The notes under the pieces were generated by a model. It did not search any database, had not been told where the DNA came from, and saw only the letters and a list, made by a program, of their open reading frames with translations. The translations under genes were made by a program, and so were the position numbers. From assembly GCF_900215245.1 (NCBI RefSeq), contig NZ_LT907842.1, positions 806,001 through 870,000 on the forward strand: a DNA stretch of 64,000 bases. The letters run 5' to 3'. Below, one piece after another: positions 44,524-55,690 of the stretch. Position 1 is the first letter of the stretch. Each line of letters begins with the position of its first letter. The DNA comes from Pseudomonas fluorescens. GTDB taxonomy: Bacteria; Pseudomonadota; Gammaproteobacteria; Pseudomonadales; Pseudomonadaceae.

Positions 44524-45825
44524 TCAGTTCAGGTAAGGGGACCAGGACGGTTCTCTGACTTCGCCTTGTGCGGTAGGAAGCGGGAGCCTTACGCGTCCAT
44601 TAATGGACACGAGCATCAAGACTCCCCGGCCCTGCTGGCGGGTGGCGTAGATTACCATGGTGCCGTTGGGCGCAACAGTAGCTGACTCATCAAGGTTGGT
44701 GTCTGTGAGGATTTTTACCGTTCCACGCTGCAAATCCTGGGCCGCAACCCGGAAATTAGTGAAACCATCCTGACGGTGAATCATCACCAACGTCTTTTCA
44801 TCAGCCGAAAGCTTAGGGTTGGCATTGTAGTTACCAATAAAGGTCACGCGTTCTGCGCCACCGCCACCTACGCTTGTTTTGTAGATTTGAGGCTTGCCAC
44901 CACGGTCGGAGGTGAAGTAGATGGTCGAACCATCCTTACCCCAGAACGGTTCGGTGTTGATGCCCGGGCCGCTGGTAACACGGCTGATCTGGCGCGAAGC
45001 CATGTTCATCACGTAGATATCCGGGTTGCCATCCTTGGACAGTACGAATGCCAGGCGCGAACCATCCGGTGACCATGCTGGCGCACCGTTGAGGCCTTCA
45101 AAGTTGGTGATCTGCTCACGACGGCCAGTATCGATGTGCTGGACGAAGATACGCGGACGGCGCTGTTCGAACGACACGTAGGCAATACGCTTGCCGTCCG
45201 GCGCGAAACGCGGCGACAGGATTGGCTCACGGGACTGCAGCAAGGTCACGGCGCGCGCGCCGTCGTAGTCCGAACGCTGCAGCGTGTAACGCGTGTTGTC
45301 TACGGAGAAACGCTCAGCCGTTACATAAAGCAGGCGTGTCGAGAACGCACCCTTGATACCGGTGAGTTTTTCAAACGACTGGTCCGAGATGTAGTGCGCC
45401 ATGTCCCGCAGTTGTTCGGCGGTGCCCGATACGCTGCCGGTCAAGACCTGCTGCTCGGTAGCCACGTTGAACAACGTGTACTGGATTTGCAGGCGACCGC
45501 CGGCCGGCACGATGTTGCCGACCATCAGGTACTGGGCGCCGACGGCCTTCCAGTCACGGAACACAACTTCGCTGGCCTGGTTCGGCTGGCTGATCATGTT
45601 GCCTTTCGGAATCGGCGCGTAGTAACCGGAGTTGCGCAGGTCGTCACTGACGATCTGGGCCATGTCGTCCGGCAGCACGCTGCCGCCCTGCCAGCCGAAC
45701 GGTACAACCGCGATCGGGGTGGCCCGATCACTACCGCTGGTGACCAGGATGTTCTTTTCATCCGCCGCCGCTATCCCTGCCATACAGCAAATAACGACAA
45801 GCATTCCTCGAAGAAGGTTTCTCAC
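44524..45825 (-). CDS. tolB: Tol-Pal system protein TolB
   Basis: A 433-residue periplasmic protein: signal peptide (to about GIAAA), an N-terminal alpha/beta domain, then a six-bladed beta-propeller with repeated SPDG/APDG motifs. It cycles between Pal and TolA during outer-membrane constriction. The GTG start at 45825 overlaps the tolA stop (GTGA), so translation is coupled. Confidence 0.95.
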   Translation of the reverse strand: MRNLLRGMLVVICCMAGIAAADEKNILVTSGSDRATPIAVVPFGWQGGSVLPDDMAQIVSDDLRNSGYYAPIPKGNMISQPNQASEVVFRDWKAVGAQYLMVGNIVPAGGRLQIQYTLFNVATEQQVLTGSVSGTAEQLRDMAHYISDQSFEKLTGIKGAFSTRLLYVTAERFSVDNTRYTLQRSDYDGARAVTLLQSREPILSPRFAPDGKRIAYVSFEQRRPRIFVQHIDTGRREQITNFEGLNGAPAWSPDGSRLAFVLSKDGNPDIYVMNMASRQISRVTSGPGINTEPFWGKDGSTIYFTSDRGGKPQIYKTSVGGGGAERVTFIGNYNANPKLSADEKTLVMIHRQDGFTNFRVAAQDLQRGTVKILTDTNLDESATVAPNGTMVIYATRQQGRGVLMLVSINGRVRLPLPTAQGEVREPSWSPYLN

Positions 45826-46895
45826 AAGGCTAGATCCTCAGGTGTGAATGTCATCTTGAATGAACGATAGGGAGCGAAGTCGCTTGGTTTCATTCCCTGC
45901 ATCTCGGTCAACCGGCCAATGTTCTTGACCGCGGCAACCGCCGAACTGTCGAACGAACCGTCACCACTGGACTTGGAAACGCTGACCGAAGTCACCGTGC
46001 CGTCCGGCAACATGCCGATCTGCAGCACTACTGTCATACCTTTACGTGCCGAAGGTGGACGCGTCCAACCTTCCGCTGCCCGTGCCCGAATCAGGTCGTC
46101 GAAACTGCCCGCGACTTCATCACCACGCTCATCGGCCAAGGCTTGCTGACGCTGCGGCGTGTCGGAAAGCAAATCTGCCAAGGCCTGGGCCTTTTTCTCT
46201 TCGGCGGATTTACGTGCTGCTTCCTGGGCCTTTTTCTTGGTGGCATCGGCGGCAGCTTTCTTCTTCGCGTCGTCGGCGATCTTTTTCTTCGCCTCGTCTG
46301 CTTCAGCTTTTTTCTTGGCGTCTTCGGCGGCTTTTTTCTTCGCGTCTTCGACTATCTTTTTCTTGGCCTCTTCAGCGGCCTTTTTCTTGGCCTCTTCTTC
46401 GGCAGCTTTTTTGGCTTCTTCTTCAGACTTCTTCTTGGCTATATCAGCCAATTGTTTCTCTTCGGCCTTTTTGGCTTCGGCAGCTTTCTCGGCTTTCTTG
46501 GCTTCATCAGCCTTTTTCGCCTCGTCAGCTTTCTTGGCTTCGTCAGCCTTTTTCGATTCCTCGGCCTTTTGAGCCGCCTCTTCTTTCTTTTGTTCCGCAG
46601 CAGCCTTCACCGCTTCCTGCTCGACCTTCTTCTGTTCCATCTGCTCGACTTCGGTCTGGCGCGCAGCCGACTTCTGGGCCTCACCCGCAATCTTCTGATT
46701 GGTCTGGGTGGTGGCCTGACTTTTCGATTTCAGCTGATACAGGGTCGCCTGCACGATCGGCTTGGCTGGCGGCAGGTCCGGTGTCATGGCAAAGCTGACG
46801 AACAGCATGCCAAACACCAGGACGTGCAGGGCAATTGCCCAGACGCTAGGCCAGAAGTAGCTTTCCGAGGCGGACGGCTCTCGCTGTTGGTGCAT
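45822..46895 (-). CDS. tolA: Tol-Pal system protein TolA
   Basis: A 357-residue inner-membrane protein: cytoplasmic tail, one membrane helix (about 14-36), a very long Ala/Lys/Glu helix (about 60-245, with repeats of EAKKA type) that spans the periplasm, and a C-terminal domain that meets TolB and Pal. It is driven by TolQR and the proton gradient. Its start overlaps the tolR stop by one base. Confidence 0.95.
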   Translation of the reverse strand: MHQQREPSASESYFWPSVWAIALHVLVFGMLFVSFAMTPDLPPAKPIVQATLYQLKSKSQATTQTNQKIAGEAQKSAARQTEVEQMEQKKVEQEAVKAAAEQKKEEAAQKAEESKKADEAKKADEAKKADEAKKAEKAAEAKKAEEKQLADIAKKKSEEEAKKAAEEEAKKKAAEEAKKKIVEDAKKKAAEDAKKKAEADEAKKKIADDAKKKAAADATKKKAQEAARKSAEEKKAQALADLLSDTPQRQQALADERGDEVAGSFDDLIRARAAEGWTRPPSARKGMTVVLQIGMLPDGTVTSVSVSKSSGDGSFDSSAVAAVKNIGRLTEMQGMKPSDFAPYRSFKMTFTPEDLAL

Positions 46896-47356
46896 CAGGG
46901 CGCCTCGGTAATCAAGCCAACGTTACCGACGCCGGCCTTCTGCAGCCCGCCCATGGCGCCCATGACGGAGCCATAGTCAACCGACTTGTCGCCGCGAATA
47001 AAGACCTGGGTGTGCTTGCCGCCTTCATTGCCGGAGCGAATGATCTTGGTCACCGCGTCAGTCATGGCCGGCAAGGTCAAGGCCTTGTCCTGCTGTTTCT
47101 GAGTGTCGACTTCGCTGCCAAGGTTCCAGTAATAGGTCTTGTCAGCCTTGATCGAAATGGTCAGGACCTGAGTGTTGTTGTCTTGCGGCAAGGCTTCGCT
47201 GGAAACCTTGGGCAGATCAACCTTCACGCCCTGATTGAGCATCGGCGCGGTCACCATGAAGATGACCAGCAGCACCAACATCACGTCGATGTAGGGCACT
47301 ACGTTCATCTCGGCGACCGGCTTGCGCTTTTTGCGAGCTCGAGCGATTAAAGCCAT
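46895..47356 (-). CDS. tolR: Tol-Pal system protein TolR
   Basis: A 153-residue ExbD/TolR protein with a basic cytoplasmic N-terminus, one membrane helix with the proton-path Asp in VVPYIDVMLVLLVIF (about residue 24), and a periplasmic domain. It forms the proton-driven motor with TolQ. It starts 14 bases after tolQ and overlaps tolA by one base. Confidence 0.96.
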   Translation of the reverse strand: MALIARARKKRKPVAEMNVVPYIDVMLVLLVIFMVTAPMLNQGVKVDLPKVSSEALPQDNNTQVLTISIKADKTYYWNLGSEVDTQKQQDKALTLPAMTDAVTKIIRSGNEGGKHTQVFIRGDKSVDYGSVMGAMGGLQKAGVGNVGLITEAP

Positions 47357-47370
47357 TGGGAAATACCTGC

Positions 47371-48066
47371 TTATTCTTCGCTGGTGTGCACTTTACGGTG
47401 CAGGATCGCCTGGAACTCGTCGGCGAAGGTGTAGTAACGGCTGATCAAGGTTTCGCCGCGTGCGGCAAAACGGTTGTAAGCGATTACTGCTGGAATAGCA
47501 GCGAACAGGCCGATCGCGGTAGCGACCAGGGCTTCGGCGATACCCGGGGCCACAGTGGCCAGGGTGGCTTGCTGGGCCTGAGCCAGGCCACGGAAGGAGT
47601 TCATGATCCCCCACACGGTGCCGAACAGACCGATGTACGGGCTGACGGAGCCGACGGTAGCGAGGAACGGCAGGCTCTGCTCGAGTTTCTCTTCTTCGCG
47701 TGAAATCGCGACGCGCATGGCACGGGCCACACCTTCCATGACCGCTTCAGGGTCGACGCCCGGCTGCTGACGCAGGCGCGAGAACTCCTTGAAACCGGCG
47801 CGGAAGATTTGCTCGACGCCCGAATCCGGGTCCGGGTTGCTGCCCGCCTGACGGTACAGCTTGGACAGGTCGATACCCGACCAGAAGCGCTCTTCGAAGC
47901 TCTCCAGGGCACGTCGACCGGCACGCAGCAAGTTGCTGCGCTGAAAAATCATGACCCAAGAGGTAACCGATGCGGCTACCAGGATCAGCATCACCAGTTG
48001 AACCACAACACTGGCATTGCTGACCAGGCTCCACATGGAGGAATGGTCGACGACGGTAGGTTCCAC
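47371..48066 (-). CDS. tolQ: Tol-Pal system protein TolQ
   Basis: A 231-residue ExbB/TolQ channel protein with three membrane helices and the conserved loop SPYIGLFGTVWGIMNSF. Five copies form the motor stator with TolR. It begins one base after the ybgC stop, which marks one operon. Confidence 0.96.
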   Translation of the reverse strand: MEPTVVDHSSMWSLVSNASVVVQLVMLILVAASVTSWVMIFQRSNLLRAGRRALESFEERFWSGIDLSKLYRQAGSNPDPDSGVEQIFRAGFKEFSRLRQQPGVDPEAVMEGVARAMRVAISREEEKLEQSLPFLATVGSVSPYIGLFGTVWGIMNSFRGLAQAQQATLATVAPGIAEALVATAIGLFAAIPAVIAYNRFAARGETLISRYYTFADEFQAILHRKVHTSEE

Positions 48067-48067
48067 G

Positions 48068-48523
48068 CTAAATCTCCTGCGTTGATTGTTTACCCGCGCC
48101 GCTTACGCCGGCAAAGGCCGCACGTAGAGCTTCGGGAATGGCCCGGGGCTTCAAACTATTGGTGCGCACACACGCCACCAGGAACTGCCCCTCACAGAGC
48201 AGCGTTGCATCCGTTGCCCGCCTGACTTGCTGTTTAAAGCGCAGGCTGACACGGTTCAATTCGATTACTTCCGCGCTGACCAGCAGTTCATCGTCCAGCC
48301 GCGCCGGCGCGTGGTAACGCGCCTCGCTGGAATGCACGACAAACAACAGGTCCTCCCCCGCAAGCGTGGATTGGGCAAAGCCCAACTCCCGTAGCCGCTC
48401 GGTTCGAGCCCGCTCCATGAACTTGAGGTAGTTGACGTAATACACGATGCCGCCAGCATCGGTGTCCTCGTAATAAACGCGACAGCGATGTGCGAACGAC
48501 TGATCCCCGTTTTGCGCGCGCAT
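48068..48523 (-). CDS. ybgC: Acyl-CoA thioesterase YbgC
   Basis: A 151-residue hot-dog thioesterase with the active-site motif [19 protein letters not shown] (about residues 17-35). YbgC acts on acyl-CoA and is bound to phospholipid enzymes in E. coli; it heads the tol-pal operon in most gamma-proteobacteria, as here. The start at 48523 has a weak ribosome site. Confidence 0.93.
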   Translation of the reverse strand: MRAQNGDQSFAHRCRVYYEDTDAGGIVYYVNYLKFMERARTERLRELGFAQSTLAGEDLLFVVHSSEARYHAPARLDDELLVSAEVIELNRVSLRFKQQVRRATDATLLCEGQFLVACVRTNSLKPRAIPEALRAAFAGVSGAGKQSTQEI

Positions 48524-48674
48524 ACTCTAGTGCTTACTCCTCAGGTTGCCAATCCGGCTCGCAACTGTTTTTTCATTCTCGCTCTGGGTTCTCGAGAATA
48601 TTTATAACGACTGAATGACGACACCAGCCACTAGGACAGCACAAACTTAAGATAAATCGACTGGCATGATCTTT

Positions 48675-49733
48675 TTAATCGTCCACTGCATCGAGGAATT
48701 CGTCTACTACAGGCATCTCGCCCAATCGTGACGGAATGTTTAACCCAAAGTGCAAATAGGCGTGGCGCGTCACCACTCGCCCCCGTGGCGTACGCATGAT
48801 GTAGCCCTGCTGGATCAGGTACGGCTCCAGCACATCCTCAATGGTATGGCGCTCTTCACTGATGGCGGCCGCCAGGCTGTCCACGCCCACCGGCCCACCG
48901 TCGAACTTTTCGATCATGGTCAAGAGTAGACGTCGATCCTGATGATCGAAGCCATGCTCGTCCACATCCAGCAGGTTCAACGCCAGGTCGGCCACGGCCT
49001 TGGTGATATGCCCCTTGGCCCGCACCTCGGCAAAATCGCGTACGCGACGCAACAAACGGTTGGCGATCCGTGGCGTGCCACGGGCCCGGCGGGCGATTTC
49101 AAAGGCGCCTTCCGGGTCCAGGGGCAAGCCGAGAATGCTCGCCGACCGGCTGACGATGGTCGCCAGGTCAGCGGTGCTATAGAACTCTAGACGTTGAACA
49201 ATGCCGAAACGGTCTCGTAGCGGGTTGGTCAGCATGCCCGCGCGAGTCGTTGCGCCGACCAATGTGAAAGGCGGCAGGTCGAGCTTGATCGAGCGGGCCG
49301 CCGGGCCCTCGCCGATCATGATGTCGAGCTGGAAGTCTTCCATGGCCGGGTACAGCACTTCTTCGACGATCGGCGACAGCCGGTGAATCTCGTCGATAAA
49401 CAGCACGTCGTGGGGCTCAAGATTGGTCAGCAGCGCCGCCAGATCACCCGGACGCTCCAGCACCGGGCCGGAGGTGGACTTGATCGACACGCCCATTTCC
49501 TGCGCGATGATATTGGCCAGGGTGGTTTTACCCAGCCCCGGCGGGCCGAAGATCAACGTGTGGTCCAGGGACTCATTGCGCCCGCGCGCGGCCTGGATGA
49601 ACAACTCCATCTGCTCGCGTACGGTCGGCTGGCCGATATATTCAGCCAGGCTCAGCGGGCGGATGGCCCGGTCCTGGACTTCTTCACGGTCGCGCGGGCC
49701 GGTGGCCGCGATCAGACGATCTGCTTCAATCAC
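48675..49733 (-). CDS. ruvB: Holliday junction branch migration helicase RuvB
   Basis: A 352-residue AAA+ motor: Walker [13 protein letters not shown] (about 64-75), Walker B DEIH, arginine-finger region ATTRAGML and a C-terminal winged helix ([20 protein letters not shown]). It forms hexameric rings that pull DNA through RuvA-bound junctions. The start ATG at 49733 is directly next to the ruvA stop. Confidence 0.97.
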   Translation of the reverse strand: MIEADRLIAATGPRDREEVQDRAIRPLSLAEYIGQPTVREQMELFIQAARGRNESLDHTLIFGPPGLGKTTLANIIAQEMGVSIKSTSGPVLERPGDLAALLTNLEPHDVLFIDEIHRLSPIVEEVLYPAMEDFQLDIMIGEGPAARSIKLDLPPFTLVGATTRAGMLTNPLRDRFGIVQRLEFYSTADLATIVSRSASILGLPLDPEGAFEIARRARGTPRIANRLLRRVRDFAEVRAKGHITKAVADLALNLLDVDEHGFDHQDRRLLLTMIEKFDGGPVGVDSLAAAISEERHTIEDVLEPYLIQQGYIMRTPRGRVVTRHAYLHFGLNIPSRLGEMPVVDEFLDAVDD

Positions 49734-50345
49734 TTAAATCATTCCCTTCAGGGCTCGGCGGATCATGTCTTCGCTGCTCAGGTTCTTGTCCTTGATGGCC
49801 GACACCGCCTTGCTGGCCTCCTGCGGCTTGTAGCCCAGGGAGATCAACGCGCTGACGGCATCGCTTTCGGCACTTGCAAGCTGCCCCACCGGCATATCCG
49901 GCTGGTTCGGCACCAGGGCAAACATGCTCGGCACGACTTCCCAGGCCTTGAAGCGGTCCTTGAGCTCCACCAGCAGGCGCTCAGCGGTTTTCTTGCCGAC
50001 CCCCGGCACCTTGGTCAGCGCGGAGGTGTCCTGGGCCGAAACAGCGCGTACCAATTCATCCACTTCCAGGCTCGACATCAACGCCAAGGCAAGCTTGGGC
50101 CCCACGCCATTGAGGCGAATCAGTTCGCGGAAAAAGTCGCGGTCACGCTTGCCAATGAAACCATAGAGCAATTGCGCGTCTTCGCGCACCACCAAGTGAG
50201 TGTGCAGGGTCAACGGCTCGCCGATCGATGGCAGGCGATAGAGGGTGGTCATGGGCACTTCCAGCTCATACCCCAACCCATTTACATCCAGAATCAGGTG
50301 CGGCGGCTGTTTTTCAGCCAGGGTGCCGCGCAAGCGTCCAATCAC
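49734..50345 (-). CDS. ruvA: Holliday junction-binding protein RuvA
   Basis: A 203-residue protein with an OB-fold N-terminal domain ([20 protein letters not shown]), two helix-hairpin-helix motifs ([30 protein letters not shown]) and a C-terminal domain that binds RuvB. It lies in the ruvC-ruvA-ruvB cluster, 67 bases after ruvC. Confidence 0.97.
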   Translation of the reverse strand: MIGRLRGTLAEKQPPHLILDVNGLGYELEVPMTTLYRLPSIGEPLTLHTHLVVREDAQLLYGFIGKRDRDFFRELIRLNGVGPKLALALMSSLEVDELVRAVSAQDTSALTKVPGVGKKTAERLLVELKDRFKAWEVVPSMFALVPNQPDMPVGQLASAESDAVSALISLGYKPQEASKAVSAIKDKNLSSEDMIRRALKGMI

Positions 50346-50412
50346 GGTTCAGATCCTTAAAGCTTGGGGTCAGAACACGGCCTGACCGGAAATTACGATT
50401 GCGCTGATGCTA

Positions 50413-50937
50413 TCAGAGACGCAGCCGCCCGCCACGACTGCGTGCCGTGCCCAGGCCATGCGGCAACAGACTGGAGCGGGTGTGGGCATGGCAAATGGCA
50501 ATAGCCAGGGCGTCGGAGGCGTCGATTTGCGGTTTTGAGGTGAGCTTGAGCATGTGCATGACCATCATCTGCACCTGCTCCTTGTTTGCCGCACCGGTGC
50601 CCACTACGGCCTGTTTGACTTGGGTCGCCGTGTATTCGGCGATTTCCATGCCCTCCTCCGCACCGGCGACAATGGCGGCGCCACGGGCCTGGCCGAGTTT
50701 GAGGGCCGAGTCGGCGTTTTTGGCCATGAAGACCTTTTCGATGCCCATCGTGACCGGCCCGTAGGTTTGGATCACTTCACGCACGCCGCGATAGACGATC
50801 TGCAGGCGCTCGGCCAACTCGCCCGCGCCGGTGCGGATGCAGCCCGAGGCGACGTAGACGCAGCCACGCGGGGTCTGTTGCACCACGCCAAAACCGGTAA
50901 TGCGCGAACCGGGGTCGATACCTAGGATTAAAGTCAT
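50413..50937 (-). CDS. ruvC: Holliday junction resolvase RuvC
   Basis: A 174-residue RNase H-fold endonuclease that cuts Holliday junctions. The first acidic residue is in [15 protein letters not shown] and others are in GIEKVF and [13 protein letters not shown] 50937 is the family start; an extension to 50964 is not conserved. A REPIN of a different class separates it from yebC upstream. Confidence 0.96.
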   Translation of the reverse strand: MTLILGIDPGSRITGFGVVQQTPRGCVYVASGCIRTGAGELAERLQIVYRGVREVIQTYGPVTMGIEKVFMAKNADSALKLGQARGAAIVAGAEEGMEIAEYTATQVKQAVVGTGAANKEQVQMMVMHMLKLTSKPQIDASDALAIAICHAHTRSSLLPHGLGTARSRGGRLRL

Positions 50938-50989
50938 AACGCCTGCGGGTTGGGGGAAACACAATTCTTGCGGCCAACATCGATCAACT

Positions 50990-51075
50990 GTGGGAGCTGG
51001 CTTGCCTGCGATGCAGGCACCTCGGTGCGTCTTCTAAACCGAGGTGATGCTATCGCAGGCAAGCCAGCTCCCACA
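50990..51075. repeat. REPIN of a second class between ruvC and yebC
   Basis: GTGGGAGCTGGCTTGCCTGC at the left and GCAGGCAAGCCAGCTCCCAC at the right are exact reverse complements. The core (CTGGCTTGCCTGCGAT) differs from the other REPINs here, so it belongs to another REP class. The inner arms CACCTCGGT and ACCGAGGTG also pair. Confidence 0.9.
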
Positions 51076-51094
51076 TGTTGATTTACATCATTCT

Positions 51095-51841
51095 TCAGAC
51101 CAGCTGTGCTGCGACTTCTTCTGGAATGTCGGCATTGGAATAAACGTTCTGCACATCGTCCAGGTCTTCGAGCATATCGAGCATCTTCAGCACTTTCTGC
51201 GCGCCGTCCAGGTCCAGCTCGGCGCTGGTGGTCGGCAGCATCACGATTTCCGCGTCAGTGCCTTTGAAACCGGCCGCTTCCAGTGCATTACGCACGGCAT
51301 AGAACCCGGCAAACGAGGTGAATACATCGATGGAACCGTCTTCGTTGGTGACTACGTCGTCGGCGTCCGCTTCCATGGCGGCTTCCATCAACGCGTCTTC
51401 ATCCGTACCGGGCGCGAAGGAGATCTGCCCCTTGCGCTCGAACAGGTAGGCCACCGAACCGTCGGTGCCCAGGTTGCCGCCGCATTTGCTGAATGCATGG
51501 CGCACCGCTGCCGCCGTACGGTTGCGGTTGTCGGTCATGCACTCGACCATTACCGCCACCCCACCTGGGCCATAGCCTTCATAGCTCAACTCGACCATGT
51601 CGTCGGTGTCGGCCGCACCGGCACCACGGGCCACAGCGCGGTCGATGATGTCGCGGCTCATGTTGGCGCCCAAGGCCTTGTCCAGCGCCAGGCGCAGACG
51701 CGGGTTGGAGCCTGGGTCACCACCGCCTTGGCGGGCGGCGACGGTCAGTTCGCGAATCCACTTGGTGAAGATCTTGCCTTTCTTGGCATCCTGACGCTCT
51801 TTGCGGTGCTTGATGTTCGCCCACTTGGAATGGCCAGCCAT
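51095..51841 (-). CDS. yebC: YebC/PmpR family regulator
   Basis: A 248-residue protein of the YebC family ([22 protein letters not shown] start). In P. aeruginosa PmpR represses quorum-sensing genes; recent work on the family in other bacteria also ties it to ribosomes. It lies between aspS and ruvC, as commonly found. ATG 51841 is the family start; the frame to 51913 runs into a terminator. Confidence 0.94.
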   Translation of the reverse strand: MAGHSKWANIKHRKERQDAKKGKIFTKWIRELTVAARQGGGDPGSNPRLRLALDKALGANMSRDIIDRAVARGAGAADTDDMVELSYEGYGPGGVAVMVECMTDNRNRTAAAVRHAFSKCGGNLGTDGSVAYLFERKGQISFAPGTDEDALMEAAMEADADDVVTNEDGSIDVFTSFAGFYAVRNALEAAGFKGTDAEIVMLPTTSAELDLDGAQKVLKMLDMLEDLDDVQNVYSNADIPEEVAAQLV

Positions 51842-51911
51842 AACACAACTCCGAAATTCTCTAGAAACCTTATCAATCCCGCCCCAGGCAGGAATTCCCT
51901 CTTTTAAACGC

Positions 51912-51939
51912 AAAGGCGCATCCGAAGATGCGCCTTTTT
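51912..51939. terminator. Bidirectional terminator between aspS and yebC
   Basis: AAAGGCGCATC pairs with GATGCGCCTTT around CGAA, with T runs on the downstream side. On the minus strand it follows aspS. Confidence 0.8.
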
Positions 51940-51977
51940 GACTGCGTAAAACCTTATTGCGCTTTCACGCCGCAGCC

Positions 51978-53753
51978 TTACTCAGCCTTCGGCGTCTCGC
52001 GCAGACGGATATGCAGCTCGCGCAGCGCCTTGGCATCCACCACGCCCGGAGCCTGGGTCATCACGTCCGCAGCACTCTGGGTTTTCGGGAAGGCAATCAC
52101 TTCACGGATCGACTGGGCGCCGGTCATCAGCATCACCAGACGGTCCAGACCGAACGCCAGGCCACCGTGCGGCGGTGCGCCGTATTTCAGGGCGTCGAGC
52201 AGGAAACCAAACTTCTCTTCCTGTTCCGCTTCGTTGATGCCCAACAGGCGGAAGACCGCTTGTTGCATCTCTTTGCGGTGGATACGGATCGAACCGCCAC
52301 CCAACTCAGTGCCATTGAGCACCATGTCATAGGCACGGGACAAAGCGCCGGCCGGGTTGGCTTCCAATTCTTCAGGCGAGCACTTCGGCGCGGTGAACGG
52401 GTGGTGCAAGGCGCTGAAGCTGCCGTCGTCGTTCTCTTCGAACATCGGGAAGTCGACGACCCACATCGGCGCCCACTTGCACGTCAGCAGGTCCAGGTCG
52501 TGACCGAGCTTGATGCGCAGTGCGCCCAGCGCTTCGCTGACGATCTTGGCCTTGTCGGCGCCGAAGAACACGATGTCGCCGTCGACCGCGCCAACGCGAT
52601 CCAGGATCGCGTTCAGGTTGTCCAACGGGATGTTTTTCACGATCGGCGATTGCAGGCCATCAACACCGTTGGCGCGTTCGTTGACCTTGATATACGCCAG
52701 GCCTTTGGCACCGTAGATGCCGACGAACTTGGTGTAGTCGTCGATCTGTTTGCGCGGCATGCTCGCGCCGCCGGGTACACGCAGGGCAGCGATACGGCAT
52801 TTAGGGTCGTTGGCCGGGCCGCTGAACACCTTGAAGTCGACTGCTTTGAGCTGGTCGGCCACGTCCACCAGTTCCAGCGGAATACGCAGGTCTGGCTTGT
52901 CGGAACCGTAGCGGCGCATGGCTTCTTCGAAGGTCATGTGCGGGAATTCGCCGAATTCCAGATCCAGCACTTCCTTGAACAGGTTGCGGATCATTTGCTC
53001 GGTCAGGCCCATGATCTCTTTTTCATCGAGGAAGCTGGTCTCGATGTCGATCTGGGTGAATTCTGGCTGGCGGTCGGCACGCAGGTCTTCGTCACGGAAG
53101 CACTTGGCGATCTGGTAGTAACGGTCGAAGCCAGCCACCATCAGCAGTTGCTTGAACAGCTGTGGCGATTGCGGCAAGGCGAAGAAGGAACCGGCGTGGG
53201 TACGGCTCGGCACCAGGTAGTCACGCGCGCCTTCCGGGGTGGCCCGGGTCAGGATCGGCGTTTCGACGTCGAGGAAGCCGTTCTCGTCGAGGAAGCGACG
53301 GATGCTGGTGGTCATGCGCGAACGCAGACGCAGCTTCTCGGCCATTTCCGGGCGACGCAGGTCGAGGAAGCGGTAGCGCAGGCGCGTTTCTTCGCCAACG
53401 TCGGAATACTCGTTGAGTGGGAACGGCGGGGTTTCCGACTCGTTCAGCACTTCGAGCTCGTAACCCAGCACTTCAATTGCGCCGGACGCCATGTTGGCGT
53501 TCACGGCACCGGCCGGACGCAGGCGAACCTTGCCGGTGATCTTCACAACGTACTCGCTGCGCACACGGTCGGCGGCGGCGAAGCTTTCGGCGCGGTCCGG
53601 ATCGAACACCACCTGGGCCAGACCATTACGATCACGGATATCGAGGAAAATCACCCCGCCGTGGTCGCGGCGACGGTGAACCCATCCGCAAAGGGTGATT
53701 TCCTGACCATCCAGGGTCTCGTTCAGTTGGCCGCAATAGTGGCTGCGCATCAT
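51978..53753 (-). CDS. aspS: Aspartyl-tRNA synthetase
   Basis: A 591-residue class II synthetase of the long bacterial type: OB anticodon domain (about 1-105, [16 protein letters not shown]), catalytic domain with motif 2 ([18 protein letters not shown]), the GAD insertion (about 280-420) and motif 3 ([13 protein letters not shown]). It charges tRNA-Asp; many Pseudomonas enzymes are non-discriminating and also charge tRNA-Asn. Two ATGs at 53753 and 53750 can start it. It is followed by yebC and preceded by a FmdB-type gene. Confidence 0.97.
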   Translation of the reverse strand: MMRSHYCGQLNETLDGQEITLCGWVHRRRDHGGVIFLDIRDRNGLAQVVFDPDRAESFAAADRVRSEYVVKITGKVRLRPAGAVNANMASGAIEVLGYELEVLNESETPPFPLNEYSDVGEETRLRYRFLDLRRPEMAEKLRLRSRMTTSIRRFLDENGFLDVETPILTRATPEGARDYLVPSRTHAGSFFALPQSPQLFKQLLMVAGFDRYYQIAKCFRDEDLRADRQPEFTQIDIETSFLDEKEIMGLTEQMIRNLFKEVLDLEFGEFPHMTFEEAMRRYGSDKPDLRIPLELVDVADQLKAVDFKVFSGPANDPKCRIAALRVPGGASMPRKQIDDYTKFVGIYGAKGLAYIKVNERANGVDGLQSPIVKNIPLDNLNAILDRVGAVDGDIVFFGADKAKIVSEALGALRIKLGHDLDLLTCKWAPMWVVDFPMFEENDDGSFSALHHPFTAPKCSPEELEANPAGALSRAYDMVLNGTELGGGSIRIHRKEMQQAVFRLLGINEAEQEEKFGFLLDALKYGAPPHGGLAFGLDRLVMLMTGAQSIREVIAFPKTQSAADVMTQAPGVVDAKALRELHIRLRETPKAE

Positions 53754-53860
53754 GGTAGTGGTTTCACTTCTCGTAATTCGAAATTCGGTGGAGGCTCGCC
53801 TCGTCACCGTACAGTTAAGCAGGGGACGGATAATGCAGGAGCCTGCGCGTAGAGTTCAAC

Positions 53861-54082
53861 TCAGTCTGCTTTGTCGCCGCCCGCCAGGTTTTTCTTGGCG
53901 CCGGTCTTGAAGTCGGTCTCGTACCAGCCGCCGCCGCTCAGGCGGAAGCCCGGCATGGACAACATCTTCTTCAGCTCAGGAGCCTGGCAGGCAGGGCAAT
54001 CGACCAGCGGCGCTGCGCTGATCTTCTGAATGGCTTCCAACTGATGACCACAGGAAGCACATTGATAGTCGTACATGGGCAT
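53861..54082 (-). CDS. FmdB-family zinc ribbon protein
   Basis: A 73-residue protein with an N-terminal zinc ribbon (YDYQCASCGHQLE and CPACQAPELKK) and a flexible Gly/Lys tail (RLSGGGWYETDFK). This FmdB-type regulatory zinc-ribbon family is widespread and unstudied. It sits upstream of aspS, 107 bases away, probably with its own transcript that reads into aspS. ATG 54082 has a fair GAGAC-type site. Confidence 0.88.
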   Translation of the reverse strand: MPMYDYQCASCGHQLEAIQKISAAPLVDCPACQAPELKKMLSMPGFRLSGGGWYETDFKTGAKKNLAGGDKAD

Positions 54083-54253
54083 GGAGATGTCTCGGCGATC
54101 AGATCGTTACTGCGCCACGCCCGGCCCTGTGGATAAACCCAAGGCGTGCGCAGCAAAGCGCGGGATTATATCTGGTAAATCGAGGCAGTGCAGCCGGCTT
54201 TCTGCCCGAAGCCTGGCCCGCCTTGACGGAGGGCCCGCTTCGCAACTGCCGGA
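54083..54253. other. Short intergenic region upstream of the FmdB gene
   Basis: 171 bases with no gene; presumably the promoter of the FmdB-aspS transcript. No clear -35/-10 pair. Confidence 0.4.
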
Positions 54254-54568
54254 TTAATCGGGGTTAAGGGCGCTGATACGTCCTTTTAGTACGTGAACCA
54301 CGCACACCACCCTGACCAGCCCACTGAAGTTCTTCACCCCTCCGTACCTTAAATGCACTTCCCGGTCGACGTAAGACAGCAACGCACTGACTGAGCAGGC
54401 ATTGATCCCGGCTATCTCCGTGAGGATATTCCAATAGATCTGTTCAAGCCGCAGGCAGGTCGAGAACCCATTGAGCCTGACCGACCGGGACAACGGCTTG
54501 GCCAGCCCCATGTCGAACCCTTTTGCAAAGGGGTCGACCTTTATCTTATGAAAACCACAGGTTTCCAT
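54254..54568 (-). CDS. Ribbon-helix-helix (RHH_4-type) domain protein
   Basis: A 104-residue protein whose central part (LSRSVRLNGFSTCLRLEQIYW and the helix that follows) matches the RHH_4 pattern seen in small Pseudomonas and Rhizobium proteins, and so may bind DNA. ATG 54568 has GGAG seven bases upstream and is preferred; ATG 54595 and a much longer frame to 54715 are alternatives. The C-terminal VVCVVHVLKG strand is hydrophobic but too short for a membrane helix. No targets are known. It lies alone between the FmdB gene and dps. Confidence 0.68.
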   Translation of the reverse strand: METCGFHKIKVDPFAKGFDMGLAKPLSRSVRLNGFSTCLRLEQIYWNILTEIAGINACSVSALLSYVDREVHLRYGGVKNFSGLVRVVCVVHVLKGRISALNPD

Positions 54569-54740
54569 CACTCCATTACTCACTCCACGTGACATACACC
54601 TGACACTCCATTGCCAAACAGCAGCCCATGGGTTTCTCCCATTGGACAGTAGGCCTATAAAACAGCAGGACGAGAGGGGCAGCCAGAAGACGGGGAGTCG
54701 ATAATCGTAGGACAACGCCAGGAAGCGCAGAGAAACAAGC

Positions 54741-54765
54741 GAGCGGCGCCAGGAAGGCGCCGCTC
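54741..54765 (-). terminator. Hairpin after the Dps-like gene
   Basis: GAGCGGCGCC pairs with GGCGCCGCTC around five bases, 11 bases beyond the stop at 54777. The minus-strand tail GCTTGTTTC is only weakly U-rich. Confidence 0.65.
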
Positions 54766-54776
54766 AGGCACGAAGC

Positions 54777-55250
54777 TTATTGATTTTCGAGCAGGGAACG
54801 CAGCATCCACGCGGTTTTCTCGTGGACTTGCATGCGCTGGGTCAACAAGTCCGCCGTCGGCTCATCGCTGACCTTATCGAGCAAGGGGAAGATCCCGCGC
54901 GCGGTACGTGTCACCGCTTCCTGGCCTGCCACCAATTGCTTGATCATTTCTTCGGCACTTGGCACACCCTCCTCTTCCTTGATGGACGACAGGCGGGCGT
55001 AGATCGAATAGGCACCCGGTGCCGGGAAGCCCAAGGCGCGGATACGCTCGGCAATGGAGTCCACTGCCAGGGCGAGTTCGGTGTACTGCTCTTCAAACAT
55101 CAAATGCAGCGTACGAAACATGGGGCCCGTGACGTTCCAATGGAAGTTGTGGGTTTTCAAATACAGTACATAGGTATCGGACAGAAGCCGTGAAAGCCCA
55201 TCGACGATGGATTTACGATCTTCTTCACTGATACCAATATCGATTGCCAT
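54777..55250 (-). CDS. dps: Dps-family ferritin-like protein
   Basis: A 157-residue four-helix protein of the Dps/NapA family. The inter-subunit ferroxidase residues fit in THNFHWNV (His) and [24 protein letters not shown] (Asp, Glu). Such 12-mers store iron by peroxide and protect DNA. The same neighbours (aspS and a membrane cold-shock gene) are seen for PA0962 in P. aeruginosa. ATG 55250 with GGGG upstream is preferred over the longer frame to 55280. The N-terminus lacks the Lys-rich tail of E. coli Dps, so DNA binding is uncertain. Confidence 0.9.
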   Translation of the reverse strand: MAIDIGISEEDRKSIVDGLSRLLSDTYVLYLKTHNFHWNVTGPMFRTLHLMFEEQYTELALAVDSIAERIRALGFPAPGAYSIYARLSSIKEEEGVPSAEEMIKQLVAGQEAVTRTARGIFPLLDKVSDEPTADLLTQRMQVHEKTAWMLRSLLENQ

Positions 55251-55690
55251 GTTTTTCCCCTTCAATTGACGAATATTCATTGATCAGGTGCAGGACCACT
55301 CTAGCAAGAGTGCCGCCGGTGTGCAGCCCGCCTCACGCAGGTGCCATGCGACAAATCGCCCCGCTCTACCCCAAGGCTGTCACTCGCCCGCGACCGGCGG
55401 ACAAGCTTTGCGCAGGTCAGGAAACATTCAAAATGTCGCCCGAAAAGCCCGCACCTGTCTAGGACAAGCGTTTGATGCAGAAATGCCCTGCTGGCTTTAA
55501 CGCCCCGAAATGCTTGATTTGAGTAGGCACAGCCTTTGCTGTTAAATAGACATCGTGTGGTTCGCCGTTTATTTCTGCGGCCGCCACATAGGCTGATACC
55601 CGCGCACGTGCTCAACGCCTCCCATTGTTCAGAAGCGAACCGTGCCAGTCAGCTCTTCCTTGTGATCCTTCTTAACGTGAGTTAATCAAA
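55251..55690. other. Divergent region between dps and the membrane cold-shock gene
   Basis: 440 bases without a gene. It must hold a dps promoter on the minus strand; I found no OxyR-like site I trust. The right part has a candidate sigma70 promoter (55519-55547), which would leave a leader of about 135 bases on the cold-shock gene. Confidence 0.45.
55519..55547 (+). promoter_or_regulatory. Candidate sigma70 promoter for the membrane cold-shock gene
   Basis: TTGAGT and TTAAAT are 17 bases apart, four of six matches each. The long leader that results is common for cold-shock genes. Confidence 0.35.

Noticed and set aside
46143..46976. Long plus-strand frame opposite tolA, Phe/Leu rich
   Set aside because: It is the antisense reading of the Lys/Ala/Glu helix of TolA.
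51957..53852. 631-codon plus-strand frame opposite aspS
   Set aside because: Antisense to a full-length aspartyl-tRNA synthetase; high GC at third positions produces such open frames.
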